In this document: positions 35,100 through 44,102 of the stretch, piece after piece
Layout: each line of letters opens with the position of its first letter
Position numbering within the stretch: the stretch's first letter is position 1
Assembly: GCF_000812025.2 (NCBI RefSeq)
Contig: NZ_JWJE02000026.1
Coordinates: 1-56,392, forward strand
Source of the DNA: Bacillus thermotolerans
GTDB taxonomy: Bacteria > Bacillota > Bacilli > Bacillales > Domibacillaceae
Length of the DNA stretch: 56,392 nucleotides
Reading direction: 5' to 3'
Translations under genes and position numbers: made by a program
Notes under the pieces: generated by a model
Database searches by the model: none
Seen by the model: the letters and a program-made list of their open reading frames with translations, nothing else
What the model was told of the DNA's origin: nothing

Positions 35100-37061
35100 T
35101 TATTGATCACTTAATTCTGTTTCATTAGACCCTTCTGCAGAAGGAGAATAATCATATTGAGATGGATCCACTGGTGTGAAGCCAGCTGGGGTGTAAAAAC
35201 GCAGCAAGTCCTGATTAATAACTTTATCGGAAAGCTGCAGCTTCCTTTGGACTAATTCAGCCTCTTGTGTGATCTGCTCTGTGACCTCTATCTCTTCACC
35301 TGTCAATGTATTGTAAAACTTACCGTTAATGGCTGTCACATCTTTACTAATGAAATCACCATTACGGAATGGTACAACAGTATCATGTTCAGAGGAGAAT
35401 AAGTCGGTCCCCATATGCACGTATTCCTTCGTATCTACCCCTAATAAATGAAGCACCGTCGGCAGCAGGTCAATCTGCCCGCCATATTGGTGCTGTACAC
35501 TGCCTTCAGCACCCGGGATATGGATGAATAGAGGCACTCGCTGCAACTGGGCATTCTCAAATGCACCGACTTCCGTACCAAGCACTTCTGACATGGCCCG
35601 GTTATGATTGTCGGAGATACCATAGTGATCCCCATACATAACGACCATCGTATCCTCATACAGCCCGGACTCTTTTAAATAAGCGAAAAACTGTTTAAGC
35701 GACTCATCCAGGTATCTTGCTGTCTGGAAATAGTTATCAACAGAATAATCCCCTGTTGTGTGCTTTTCAATAGTTGCTTCTTCCGGATCAAGCGTGAATG
35801 GATAATGGTTAGTTAGAGTAATAAACTTCGCGTAGAACGGCTGCTCCAGCGCCTGCAAGAGCGGCATAGATTGTTTAAAGAACGGTTTATCTTTTAGTCC
35901 ATAGTTCACTACATCTTCTTCATTCATATCATAGTACTCGGAGTCATAAAAACGGTCAAATCCGAGTGACTTATAAATGACATCACGGTTCCAGAATGAA
36001 CCCGTGTTTCCATGGAATACAGCAGATGTGTAGCCTTTCTGTCCTAAAATAGCGGGTGCTGCCTGGTACGTATTATGTCCTTTCATAGAAAAGGCCGAAC
36101 CTTTCGGCAAACCATACAAGGAGTTTTCAAGCATAAACTCTGCATCTGCTGTTTTTCCTTGACTCGTTTGATGGAAGAAATTATCGAAGTAGAATGTATT
36201 CTGATCACGAGTTAGCGAGTTTAAGAACGGAGTTACTTCCTGACCATTCAGCTCGTAATCTATAATAAACTCCTGAATAGATTCAAGGTGAATATAAATC
36301 ACATTCTTTCCTTCCGCTAATCCGAAGTATTGCGGGTCAGGCTCTGCATAATTGGACTTCGTAAAGTTAATGACCTCGGTAATATCACTGCTATCCGCCA
36401 GTACACGCTGGGTGGAAGCTCTCGTTGTTTGCACGGTATCATAAACAGCGAAGTTATACATTCCTAAATACTTCACAATATAGTTCCGGTCAAATGTTCT
36501 TGTTAATAGCTGCGGACGATCAGCTTCAGCCAGCCCCAGGTTAATCACAAAAGCGACTGCTGCTGTAAGAAATACGGCTGTCAGCTTGCGGCGTTCCAGC
36601 TTAACCGGTTGAGGCTTCACATATTTTGAAAACAGCAATCCTGCTAAAATAAGCGTATCCAGAAAATAAAGGATATCAGTCGGGTGCATAAGCGCTAAGA
36701 CGCTTCCCCCTAAATCACCGACGTTATCTGTTTGGGTAAGAGTTGGCAATGTAATGAAATCCGTAAAAAAACGATAATATACAATATTGGCATACAAAAA
36801 GAAAGATAATACAAGCTCAATTGCTACCATCCATACGAAAGACCTTCTTCCTTTCGCAAACAGCGCAAGCCCTAAAAACAAGATGGCTGAGCTAACAGGA
36901 TTAATAAACAAGAGAAACTCTTGCATGGCGTTATCCACGCCTAAGTCAAACTCAATTTGGTAAGCTGTATAAGTCTTCATCCAGAGAAGAAACACAGCTA
37001 ACGTAAAAAACACAAGCGGTTTGCTTAAGAGAAAAGACCCTCCATTGTTTTTGTTTCTCAC
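35100..37061 (-). CDS. ltaS: Lipoteichoic acid synthase family protein
   Basis: Membrane phosphoglycerol transferase that polymerises glycerol phosphate from phosphatidylglycerol onto the LTA anchor. Five N-terminal membrane helices (within residues 13-180) are followed by an extracellular sulfatase-like domain. Metal and catalytic residues are in place: Glu260 (HLESIQEF), nucleophile Thr304 (SQGKTADAEF), Asp478-His479 (YGDHYG). 653 residues. Bacillus genomes carry several paralogues (LtaS, YfnI, YqgS, YvgJ), so whether this is the main synthase or a paralogue is uncertain. Confidence 0.9.
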   Translation of the reverse strand: MRNKNNGGSFLLSKPLVFFTLAVFLLWMKTYTAYQIEFDLGVDNAMQEFLLFINPVSSAILFLGLALFAKGRRSFVWMVAIELVLSFFLYANIVYYRFFTDFITLPTLTQTDNVGDLGGSVLALMHPTDILYFLDTLILAGLLFSKYVKPQPVKLERRKLTAVFLTAAVAFVINLGLAEADRPQLLTRTFDRNYIVKYLGMYNFAVYDTVQTTRASTQRVLADSSDITEVINFTKSNYAEPDPQYFGLAEGKNVIYIHLESIQEFIIDYELNGQEVTPFLNSLTRDQNTFYFDNFFHQTSQGKTADAEFMLENSLYGLPKGSAFSMKGHNTYQAAPAILGQKGYTSAVFHGNTGSFWNRDVIYKSLGFDRFYDSEYYDMNEEDVVNYGLKDKPFFKQSMPLLQALEQPFYAKFITLTNHYPFTLDPEEATIEKHTTGDYSVDNYFQTARYLDESLKQFFAYLKESGLYEDTMVVMYGDHYGISDNHNRAMSEVLGTEVGAFENAQLQRVPLFIHIPGAEGSVQHQYGGQIDLLPTVLHLLGVDTKEYVHMGTDLFSSEHDTVVPFRNGDFISKDVTAINGKFYNTLTGEEIEVTEQITQEAELVQRKLQLSDKVINQDLLRFYTPAGFTPVDPSQYDYSPSAEGSNETELSDQ

Positions 37062-37139
37062 TATACTTCTCCCCTATCTAATTTCAAGCTCTTCTATTGT
37101 TTAAATAATTGATTTCCAAAATAAAAAAGAATACCTTAC

Positions 37140-37168
37140 ATCCTAATAATAATCAAGAAAAAAGTCAA
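37140..37168 (-). promoter_or_regulatory. sigma-A promoter of ltaS
   Basis: -35 TTGACT, 17-bp spacer, -10 TAGGAT on the minus strand, about 80 bases upstream of the start. Confidence 0.6.
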
Positions 37169-37253
37169 CTATATTATCCCAGGAAATATCCCCTTACGCT
37201 TCCATAGGCGGATTCCCAATACACTCGTACAAATATATGGAATTCTTTTAAAT

Positions 37254-37290
37254 AAAAAAATAAAATAGAGAGCAGCATGACACTGCTCTC
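37254..37290 (-). terminator. Terminator after the small zinc-finger gene
   Basis: Minus strand: GAGAGCAG pairs with CTGCTCTC around a seven-base loop and is followed by a T/A-rich tract with seven consecutive T. Confidence 0.85.
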
Positions 37291-37320
37291 CTGTAGATCG
37301 CTGAAATTATTTTATATCCC

Positions 37321-37497
37321 TCAATCCAGCAGACGGTTATTCTCATCAACGGACATCACTCTAGCGGAAGGTGAACTGCTCTCTTCCATAAATGTACCTG
37401 CTCCGCGGCAGACGCTGCATGTATATTGCCAGCCTTCGTCATCGGCTAACATGCCGGTGCCTTCACATGCCTTGCACATATGTTCTCTATCGACCAT
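37321..37497 (-). CDS. Small CxxCxGxG zinc-finger protein
   Basis: 58-residue protein with two DnaJ-type half fingers, CKACEGTG and CSVCRGAG, which together could bind one zinc. No J domain and no membrane segment. ATG at 37497 is preferred, with GGAAG eight bases before; an ATG five codons upstream has no room for a ribosome site. It lies just after the aconitase-family gene and before a terminator, so it is probably co-transcribed. Function unknown; a role in metal or redox handling for the Fe-S enzyme is only a guess. Confidence 0.7.
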   Translation of the reverse strand: MVDREHMCKACEGTGMLADDEGWQYTCSVCRGAGTFMEESSSPSARVMSVDENNRLLD

Positions 37498-37530
37498 TTT
37501 ATATTCTTCCATCCTTTCTATAATAAATGA

Positions 37531-39486
37531 TTAGCTAGCTCTCTTTTTCCGTGCTTTTACCCAATTAATCAGCCCGCCTGCCAGAATGATGTCAATTTGA
37601 CGCTCTGACAGCGTATGCTGTACCGGTATCTGCTCGTCCTTTCCTTTTACATGAATGAAAAGGTCACGGCCCTGCCTAATAGCTGTTCGCACGTTTGAGA
37701 GCTCCAATATGTCTCCCTGCACTAGCTTGTCATAATCCTCCGCATTCTTGAAAGTTAGCGGAAGTATGCCGAAGTTAATTAGGTTTTGCCAATGAATACG
37801 CGCGAAATCCTTTACTAGCGCGACTCGCAGCCCTAAATATCTTGGTGCAAGCGCGGCATGCTCACGGCTGGAGCCTTGTCCGTAATTGTAGCCACCAAGT
37901 ACGGCATGTCCTCCTTGGAGAGTGCTTTGCTGGGCGCGCTTATAATACGTATTATCAATAATTTCAAAGGTGAATTTACTGATCTCAGGCAAATTACTTC
38001 TATACGGCAACACTCGTGCCCCACCTGCTAAAATCTCATCTGTAGAAATGTTATCTCCCATCTTCAAAAGGACAGGCAGTTCTAATCGGTCAGGCAGCTC
38101 ATCCATTTCAGGGATAGAGGCAATATTTGGCCCTTTGTATAATTCTATCTTTCTTGCTTCTTCAGGAGGCAGCGGCTTCTCTAGAAGATTGGTGTCAATC
38201 GTTGCTTGGTCTGGCTCCTTTATCTTTGGATAAGCCATATCCAGCGTTCGAGGATCCGTAATAACTCCCGTTAACGCAGAAGCAGCGGCAGTTTCAGGGC
38301 CGCACAAAAAGACACTATCCTCTTTTGTCCCCGAGCGGCCCGGGAAGTTGCGCGGGGTGGTTCTTAGGCTGTTGCGACCAGTGGCCGGTGCCTGCCCCAT
38401 TCCGATACAGCCATTACAGCCTGCCTGGTGAAGACGTGCCCCTGCTTCCAGCAGGCTCGCAATGCGGCTTTCCTTTACTAAATCCGTCAATAGTTGTCTT
38501 GAAGTCGGATTAATATCAAAAGAAATGCCCTCTGCCACTTTTCGGTCTTTCACGATTTCAGCTGCTACTGCAAAATCATGGTAGCCCGGATTCGCAGAGG
38601 AACCGATATAGGATTGGTAAATCGGTGTTCCCGCCACCTCACTAACTGGAACAACATTCCCCGGGCTTGACGGTTTGGCGATAAGGGGTTCTACCTTAGA
38701 AAGATCGATCTCTTCATGAAGGTCGTAATTCGCTTCTCTGTCAGCCTGCAATTCGATCCAATCCTCTTTCCGGCCCTGCTGCTTCAGGAAGCGCTTGATT
38801 TCCCGATCAGATGGAAAGACTGTAGCGGTTGCTCCCAGCTCTGCTCCCATGTTGGCAATCACGTGACGGTCCATCGCGCTCAGCGTATCTACCCCAGGCC
38901 CATAATACTCAATGATCTTGCCGACACCGCCCTTCACATCGTACCGCCGCAGCAATTCGAGAATAACATCCTTGGCACTGACCCAGTCATTTAACTCGCC
39001 TGTCAAACGGACTCCCCATACGTGGGGCATTTTCACATAAAATGGCTCTCCAGCAATAGCCATGGCTACATCAATTCCCCCGGCTCCCATCGCCAGCATG
39101 CCCATGCAGCCGTTGGCACATGTATGGCTGTCTGACCCAAGCAATGTTTTTCCCGGCTTAGCAAGCCTTTGCATATGTACAGGATGGCTGACACCATTTC
39201 CCGGCCGGCTATAATAAAGACCAAACTTGCGTGCAGCACTTTGTAAAAACAAATGATCATCCGGGTTTTTGCTGTCTACCTGAATTAAATTGTGGTCCAC
39301 ATATTGAGCAGATGCCTCTGTCCTTGCACGGTCAAGTCCCATCGCTTCTAACTCCAGCATTACCATTGTACCGGTAGCATCCTGGGTAAGCGTCTGATCA
39401 ATCCTTAAGCCGATTTCTTCGCCAGGTGTCATTCGACCTGACACAAGATGGGATTGTATCAGCTTCTGTGTGACGTTCATTGCCAT
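37531..39486 (-). CDS. Aconitase-family hydratase, short form
   Basis: Member of the aconitase/homoaconitase/IPM isomerase superfamily, 651 residues, shorter than the usual 900-residue Bacillus CitB. N-terminal domains carry GSDSHTCANGCMG (about 117-129) and GCNGCIGMG with Cys357 and Cys360. The swivel domain has GQGSSREHAALAPRYLG. The position of the first cluster Cys of aconitase (GSCTN) reads GSSAN here, Ser297. It may hydrate citrate/isocitrate or a related acid; substrate is uncertain. ATG follows AAGGAGGAAGAGACAC. Confidence 0.85.
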   Translation of the reverse strand: MAMNVTQKLIQSHLVSGRMTPGEEIGLRIDQTLTQDATGTMVMLELEAMGLDRARTEASAQYVDHNLIQVDSKNPDDHLFLQSAARKFGLYYSRPGNGVSHPVHMQRLAKPGKTLLGSDSHTCANGCMGMLAMGAGGIDVAMAIAGEPFYVKMPHVWGVRLTGELNDWVSAKDVILELLRRYDVKGGVGKIIEYYGPGVDTLSAMDRHVIANMGAELGATATVFPSDREIKRFLKQQGRKEDWIELQADREANYDLHEEIDLSKVEPLIAKPSSPGNVVPVSEVAGTPIYQSYIGSSANPGYHDFAVAAEIVKDRKVAEGISFDINPTSRQLLTDLVKESRIASLLEAGARLHQAGCNGCIGMGQAPATGRNSLRTTPRNFPGRSGTKEDSVFLCGPETAAASALTGVITDPRTLDMAYPKIKEPDQATIDTNLLEKPLPPEEARKIELYKGPNIASIPEMDELPDRLELPVLLKMGDNISTDEILAGGARVLPYRSNLPEISKFTFEIIDNTYYKRAQQSTLQGGHAVLGGYNYGQGSSREHAALAPRYLGLRVALVKDFARIHWQNLINFGILPLTFKNAEDYDKLVQGDILELSNVRTAIRQGRDLFIHVKGKDEQIPVQHTLSERQIDIILAGGLINWVKARKKRAS

Positions 39487-39590
39487 GTGTCTCTTCCTCC
39501 TTATCTAAACCAATTTCTTTCCTCCTTTCTATATCGTTATCTTCAAAAGGAAAAATATACATAGACCATTACAAACCTTCTTTCCATCAA

Positions 39591-39619
39591 GAAAGCCGCC
39601 CATCATTTAGATGCGCAGC
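39591..39619 (-). terminator. Probable terminator after the acyl-CoA synthetase
   Basis: Minus strand: GCTGCGCATC can pair with GATGGGCGGC (one mismatch, one G-U), then TTTCTT. Confidence 0.55.
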
Positions 39620-39632
39620 CCTTCTCTTATCT

Positions 39633-41225
39633 TTAATTGACTAATCGCCCGGAACGCCCGCTCGACTTCCAATATTCATTACGAAGATGAACTTTTTGAA
39701 TCTTACCGGAGGCCGTTTTCGGAAGTTCATCGACGAATGTAACACTTGTAATCGCCTTAAAATGTGCCAGTTTCTCTCTTGAGAAAGCAATCAGCTCCTC
39801 TTCCGTCCGCTTTTCGCCTTCTTTTAAGACAATGTAGGCATGAGGCGTTTCTCCCCACTTCTCATGCGGAACAGCAATTACGGCGGCTTCGAGCACAGAT
39901 GGATGCTCATACAGCACACCTTCTACTTCAATAGAGGAAATATTTTCTCCACCGCTGATAATGATATCTTTCTTCCGATCCACGATGTCAATATAGCCGT
40001 ACTCATCTACGGTACCCATGTCTCCCGTATGCAGCCAGCCGTTTCGAATCGCTTCCACCGTCGCCTCTTCGTTCTTCCAGTAGCCCTTCATGACACCGTG
40101 ACTTCTAGTAACAACTTCACCGATTTCTTTTCCGTCAGGTGCTACTTCTTCTCCATTCCCGTTCACTACCCGTACGTCAGAGCCAATCATCGGGAACCCT
40201 GCTTTTGCCTTTAATCCCAGCTGCTGCTCCTCAGGTAAATCGTCAAGCTCCGATCTTATAGTGGAAACCAGGCTGAGAGGCGCAGACTCTGTCATGCCAT
40301 ATACTTGAATAAATTCCCATCCCATTTTCTTCTCTACCCGCTCTACAAACGCGGGCGGCGGAGCTGAACCAGCAATTACTACACGAACATCCTGCTCGAT
40401 CACCGGCTTGTGCTTTTCATAATACTGCAATAGAGCATTTAGTACGGTTGGCGCCATATGCAGCACTGATACGTTATGTTCCACAATCGCCTGAAAGATA
40501 GCCTCAGGCGTCGCTTTCTTCAAGCATATTTGCGTTGCTCCGTTCGCCGTGTAATAAAACGGTGCTCCCCATCCATTGACATGAAACATTGGCAGTACAT
40601 GCAGGTATGTATCTTGATCGCTGACACGCAGGTGATGCATCGCACTCAACGCATGTAAATAGTTGTTGCGATGGGTCAGCATAACGCCTTTTGGATTGCC
40701 TGTCGTTCCACTCGTATAGAGCAGGCTGCATACATCGTTTTCATCTAATGCTGCCCGGTTAAATGGGGCAGGTGAATAGGATGCCAGCCATTTCTCATAA
40801 TCTATTTCTTCAGTGTCGGCCTTTTTATCATGAACAATGATATGCTGAACAGTCTCCAGCTTGTTCTTGATCGGTTCAATTAGCGGATAGAGGTCTTGAT
40901 CAACAAACAGCACCTTCGATTCACTATGATTCAGAATAAACACATAGTCCTCGGGCTTTAAACGAATATTCAGCGGCACCATAATGCCGCCTATCTGGAA
41001 GGTGCCGTAGAAGCCCTCAAGCATCTCTACTGTATTGGGAGCTAAATAGGCTACCCGCTCTCCCTTCACAACTCCTAAATCCTCTAACCCGCGTGAAAGC
41101 TGATTCACTCTTTCATTCAGTTGATGGTAGGTAAATACGCGCCCCTCATAATAAACCGCCCGCTTATCTCCATACAGCGACACAGCCCGGTCTAGAAAGC
41201 TTGGTAATGTCAATGGTACGTTCAT
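39633..41225 (-). CDS. Acyl-CoA synthetase (AMP-forming), fatty-acid type
   Basis: Activates a carboxylic acid, probably a medium- or long-chain fatty acid, through an acyl-adenylate to acyl-CoA. 530 residues of the ANL superfamily: P-loop LLYTSGTTGNPKG, VYGMTESAP, the GWLHTGDMGTVDEYGYI hinge region and the C-terminal catalytic Lys in LPKTASGKIQK. Closest in layout to long-chain fatty-acid-CoA ligases. Carbon control is indicated by a cre site over the promoter. With aceA and the aconitase-like gene it fits growth on fatty acids. Confidence 0.92.
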   Translation of the reverse strand: MNVPLTLPSFLDRAVSLYGDKRAVYYEGRVFTYHQLNERVNQLSRGLEDLGVVKGERVAYLAPNTVEMLEGFYGTFQIGGIMVPLNIRLKPEDYVFILNHSESKVLFVDQDLYPLIEPIKNKLETVQHIIVHDKKADTEEIDYEKWLASYSPAPFNRAALDENDVCSLLYTSGTTGNPKGVMLTHRNNYLHALSAMHHLRVSDQDTYLHVLPMFHVNGWGAPFYYTANGATQICLKKATPEAIFQAIVEHNVSVLHMAPTVLNALLQYYEKHKPVIEQDVRVVIAGSAPPPAFVERVEKKMGWEFIQVYGMTESAPLSLVSTIRSELDDLPEEQQLGLKAKAGFPMIGSDVRVVNGNGEEVAPDGKEIGEVVTRSHGVMKGYWKNEEATVEAIRNGWLHTGDMGTVDEYGYIDIVDRKKDIIISGGENISSIEVEGVLYEHPSVLEAAVIAVPHEKWGETPHAYIVLKEGEKRTEEELIAFSREKLAHFKAITSVTFVDELPKTASGKIQKVHLRNEYWKSSGRSGRLVN

Positions 41226-41303
41226 GGTTCCCCTCCTCGATTTTATAAATGAAGAGTTCAGGAGATTTACACAATGATGCAGGACCTAGAACTTTCACAC
41301 TAA

Positions 41304-41333
41304 ATTATACAATGAGCATAAAAGCGTTTTCAA
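41304..41333 (-). promoter_or_regulatory. Promoter with overlapping cre site, acyl-CoA synthetase
   Basis: -35 TTGAAA, 18-bp spacer, -10 TATAAT on the minus strand. TAAAAGCGTTTTCA at 41319-41332 differs by one base from the strong cre TGAAAGCGTTTTCA and covers the -35, a position where CcpA would repress in the presence of glucose. Confidence 0.75.
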
Positions 41334-41458
41334 TTATTATTCTTTATATTTAAAATATTTAGATATTTGTTCAGTTCACGCTTCTTTCTTTGTGTTTCCC
41401 TTATCATCGGTTTTATAATAAATGATAAGCATATAGAACGGGATGGGAGGAATCTAGT

Positions 41459-42172
41459 TTGCTGAAAGAATGGCTGAGTATCTCTAACTATACAGTCATA
41501 TTTACAGGGGCAGGCATGTCTACAGAAAGCGGACTGCCGGATTTTCGGTCAGCTAACCAAGGATTATGGAATCAGAAAAACCCTGAGAAGATCGCCAGTA
41601 CAGATGCCTTAAATAATAATATTCAGGAATTTATTGATTTCTACCGGAATCGGGTGCTGGGCGTGAAGGAGTTCAAGCCGCACAAAGGGCATGATCTTTT
41701 AGCGGAATGGGAGAAAAAGGGCATCATCCAATCGATTATTACACAAAATGTAGATGGCTTTCACCAGCAGGCGGGCAGTCAAAAAGTAGCGGAGCTGCAT
41801 GGCACCCTGCAGACGGTGTTCTGTCAGTCGTGCGGTCGGACGTACAGCAGTGAAGAATATGTAAACCGCACGTACCATTGTACATGTGGCGGAGTGCTCC
41901 GTCCTTCTGTTGTTCTATTTGGGGAGGCCCTGCCGGAAGAGCCGTTTCAAATGGCTTTCGAGGAGGCTAGCAAAGCGGAGCTTTTCATTGTTCTCGGCTC
42001 TTCCTTGAGCGTCACACCTGCTAACCAATTTCCGCTTATCGCTAAAGAGAACGGGGCAAAGCTTGTCATCGTTAACAGGGAGCCAACAGACCTTGATGGT
42101 TATGCTGATGAAACAATTCACAACCGGAATATCGGAGAGGTGCTCCATGATTGGAATGCTTACTTTTCATAA
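41459..42172 (+). CDS. srtN: Sirtuin, NAD-dependent protein deacylase
   Basis: Removes acyl groups from lysines using NAD+. In B. subtilis SrtN reverses acetylation of acetyl-CoA synthetase. 237 residues: NAD loop GAGMSTESGLPDFRS (17-31), TQNVDGFHQQAG, catalytic His114 in ELHGTL, zinc Cys122, Cys125, Cys141 and Cys143, and SVVLFGEALP. TTG start with GGGAGG upstream; a -35 TTGTGT/-10 TATAAT pair with 18-bp spacing lies at 41390-41420. Divergent from the acyl-CoA synthetase gene, an enzyme class regulated by this deacylation, which is suggestive. Confidence 0.92.
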   Translation: MLKEWLSISNYTVIFTGAGMSTESGLPDFRSANQGLWNQKNPEKIASTDALNNNIQEFIDFYRNRVLGVKEFKPHKGHDLLAEWEKKGIIQSIITQNVDGFHQQAGSQKVAELHGTLQTVFCQSCGRTYSSEEYVNRTYHCTCGGVLRPSVVLFGEALPEEPFQMAFEEASKAELFIVLGSSLSVTPANQFPLIAKENGAKLVIVNREPTDLDGYADETIHNRNIGEVLHDWNAYFS

Positions 42173-42207
42173 CTTCCCTGTCTACATCGGGACAGCTATT
42201 AATAAAG

Positions 42208-42238
42208 AAAGATGCAGGCCGCTTTTACCTGCATCTTT
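42208..42238. terminator. Bidirectional terminator between srtN and tatA
   Basis: AAAGATGCAGG and CCTGCATCTTT form a perfect 11-bp stem around a nine-base loop, with T-rich flanks on both strands. Confidence 0.85.
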
Positions 42239-42242
42239 CCCT

Positions 42243-42464
42243 TTACTTCGCTACTTTTTCTTCCGCCTTTTCCACAACCTCCAACTTTTTTTGCTCTTTC
42301 GGACTTTCCTCTTCATCGTCCACTAAATCACGAGTGGATTTCTTGAACTCCTTTAACGTATTACCGAAAGCACGCCCTATTTCAGGCAGCTTGGAAGGAC
42401 CAAAAATAACAAGAGCAATAACAAGAATTAAAATCAATCCAGGTACACCGATATTTTGAAGCAT
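42243..42464 (-). CDS. tatA: Twin-arginine translocase pore subunit TatA
   Basis: Forms the protein-conducting oligomer for folded proteins. 73 residues: one membrane helix ([15 protein letters not shown]), the [14 protein letters not shown] hinge and amphipathic helix, then a charged tail. Most like B. subtilis TatAd in sequence (NIGxPGLILI). It is 36 bp downstream of the phoX-like gene, echoing the B. subtilis phoD-tatAd-tatCd unit, but no tatC follows here. Confidence 0.93.
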   Translation of the reverse strand: MLQNIGVPGLILILVIALVIFGPSKLPEIGRAFGNTLKEFKKSTRDLVDDEEESPKEQKKLEVVEKAEEKVAK

Positions 42465-42499
42465 TCATCTCACCTCCTAATATAGTAATCATGCTGTCA

Positions 42500-43948
42500 T
42501 TAAACAATTGGCGCGCCGTGACGCTCTAACGCGGCCGCTTCTAGAGTGGAAATGCCCTGTTCCTCCGCAAAGGCAGCCACCTTGTCAGATACAACCGGTC
42601 CTAGGTTTGCCGGCGGGGCTGCATGCCCCATCGCCCGCTGGCGTGCTGCGTTTCGGCGAGCGAACGGTCCCCAAATCGCAAATGTTATACCAGGAGTTTG
42701 CATATTAACAAAGAATGTTTTGCCGTCAGGTGAGAAAGTCGGTCCCGCAAACTCGGATCCATTTAGACGATTCTCAGCGAACGTGTACACATTTCCTTCC
42801 GGGGTCATTCCTATGATTTTGTCATTTCCTCCTCCGTCTTCTGCAATCCAAAGGTCTCCCCAAGGGGCCATGGCAATGTTATCAGGCATTTCCAGCGTAT
42901 TCGCAGAAGTAGATTCGTAGAAAAGCTCCAGTGTATTTGTTGCCGGGAAGTAGCGATACACTCGACCGTGGTTGCCTTTCCCTGCGCTTGTATCGTCAAA
43001 CCAGAAGGTTCCAGCACTGAAGAAGGCTCCCTCTAGGCGGCTGAACTGGATACAACCAAGATCCTTGGCATCTTGCTGAGCGCGCTCAGGATTGATCTTC
43101 TTCCACACTATGCCAAACTTCTGTCTCGTCTCAAAGGTGCTTGCAGAAGCAGACGGCAGTTCATCGATCGCTGCCGCTTCAAGAGTACCACCCTTTTGGA
43201 GGGAGCCTCGCTGCTGACTGCGGTCATTTGGTGTAAAGCGGTAAAGGAAGCTTGGGCTGCTATCCTCTGTTAAGTACCAGATCCCTGTTGCGGGGTCCAC
43301 AGCACAGGCCTCGTGCGAAAAGTATCCCATGTCACGGATCGGCGTCTTAGATAATTCATTCTCCGGGTCAAGCGGATCCACTTCAAAAACGAAGCCATGT
43401 CCCATCTCACGGGTTTCTTCACATGTGAGCCACGTGCCCCACGTAGAAGCACCACCCGCACAGTTACGGATTGTCCCTGAGCTGGTTACATACTCTTTAA
43501 TTACTTCACGGTTAGGTCCTACTACTAAAGCAGTCGTTCCACCGGCTGCTCCAATACTCCATGGGTTTTTTCCGTTTACAGGATAGTCAGAGTTCGTTCC
43601 GAGTTCATGGTTCCGAACAAGGATGGTTGTATTTTTTTCTCCCTTATAAGCGGCCATGCCATCTAATGCTCCAGGAACGAGGTCACCGTTAGACATCTTA
43701 TCTCCTGTTTTCGAGATAATGCGATAGTTAAAGCCTTTCGGAAGATCGAGAATTCCGTTCGGGTCTTTCACTAGAGGTCCAAAGCCGCCGAAACCGCTAG
43801 TCGGATTATTATTGCTTGCTGCAAGCGCATTGGATGCTCCACCAGTAAAGGAGTAAATACCTGTTGCCCCCAAGGCTAAGGCTAATGTACCTGCTCCTCC
43901 GGCTTTCAAAAAGTCCCGTCCGTTCAAGCCTGATTTATTCGATTCCAC
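42500..43948 (-). CDS. phoX: PhoX-type alkaline phosphatase (DUF839)
   Basis: Exported phosphatase of the Ca/Fe-dependent PhoX family, releasing phosphate from organic esters. 482 residues. The N terminus NGRDFLKAGGAGTLALALG followed by an ALA cleavage site resembles a Tat signal, but the twin-arginine position reads Gly-Arg. Family segments: RNHELG, GTWLTCEETRE with the conserved Cys, FSHEACAVDP, YRFTPND, IAEDGGGNDKI and FFVNMQTPG. GTG start after GGAGGCAGGAG. A candidate Pho box lies upstream and tatA downstream. Confidence 0.88.
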   Translation of the reverse strand: MESNKSGLNGRDFLKAGGAGTLALALGATGIYSFTGGASNALAASNNNPTSGFGGFGPLVKDPNGILDLPKGFNYRIISKTGDKMSNGDLVPGALDGMAAYKGEKNTTILVRNHELGTNSDYPVNGKNPWSIGAAGGTTALVVGPNREVIKEYVTSSGTIRNCAGGASTWGTWLTCEETREMGHGFVFEVDPLDPENELSKTPIRDMGYFSHEACAVDPATGIWYLTEDSSPSFLYRFTPNDRSQQRGSLQKGGTLEAAAIDELPSASASTFETRQKFGIVWKKINPERAQQDAKDLGCIQFSRLEGAFFSAGTFWFDDTSAGKGNHGRVYRYFPATNTLELFYESTSANTLEMPDNIAMAPWGDLWIAEDGGGNDKIIGMTPEGNVYTFAENRLNGSEFAGPTFSPDGKTFFVNMQTPGITFAIWGPFARRNAARQRAMGHAAPPANLGPVVSDKVAAFAEEQGISTLEAAALERHGAPIV

Positions 43949-44014
43949 ACACTCCTGCCTCCCTGTAATTTCTTATCTTTCCAGTATTTCTAATCTTATC
44001 CCCGCCTATTAAGT

Positions 44015-44052
44015 TAACAACCTACTTTTAATCTCTTATTAATTTGCTGTAA
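44015..44052 (-). promoter_or_regulatory. Candidate PhoP binding box upstream of phoX
   Basis: Minus strand: TTACAG, TTAATA, TTAAAA and TTGTTA begin at intervals of 10, 11 and 11 bp. This matches the repeated TT(A/T/C)ACA hexamers with about 5-bp gaps that PhoP-P binds in Bacillus. A -10-like TAAGAT (43993-43998) lies 16 bp downstream and no clear -35 is needed for an activated promoter. Confidence 0.6.
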
Positions 44053-44102
44053 CGTTTTATTAAGTATTTATAAAGAAGGACTGGAGCAAAGTACACAGAG
44101 TT

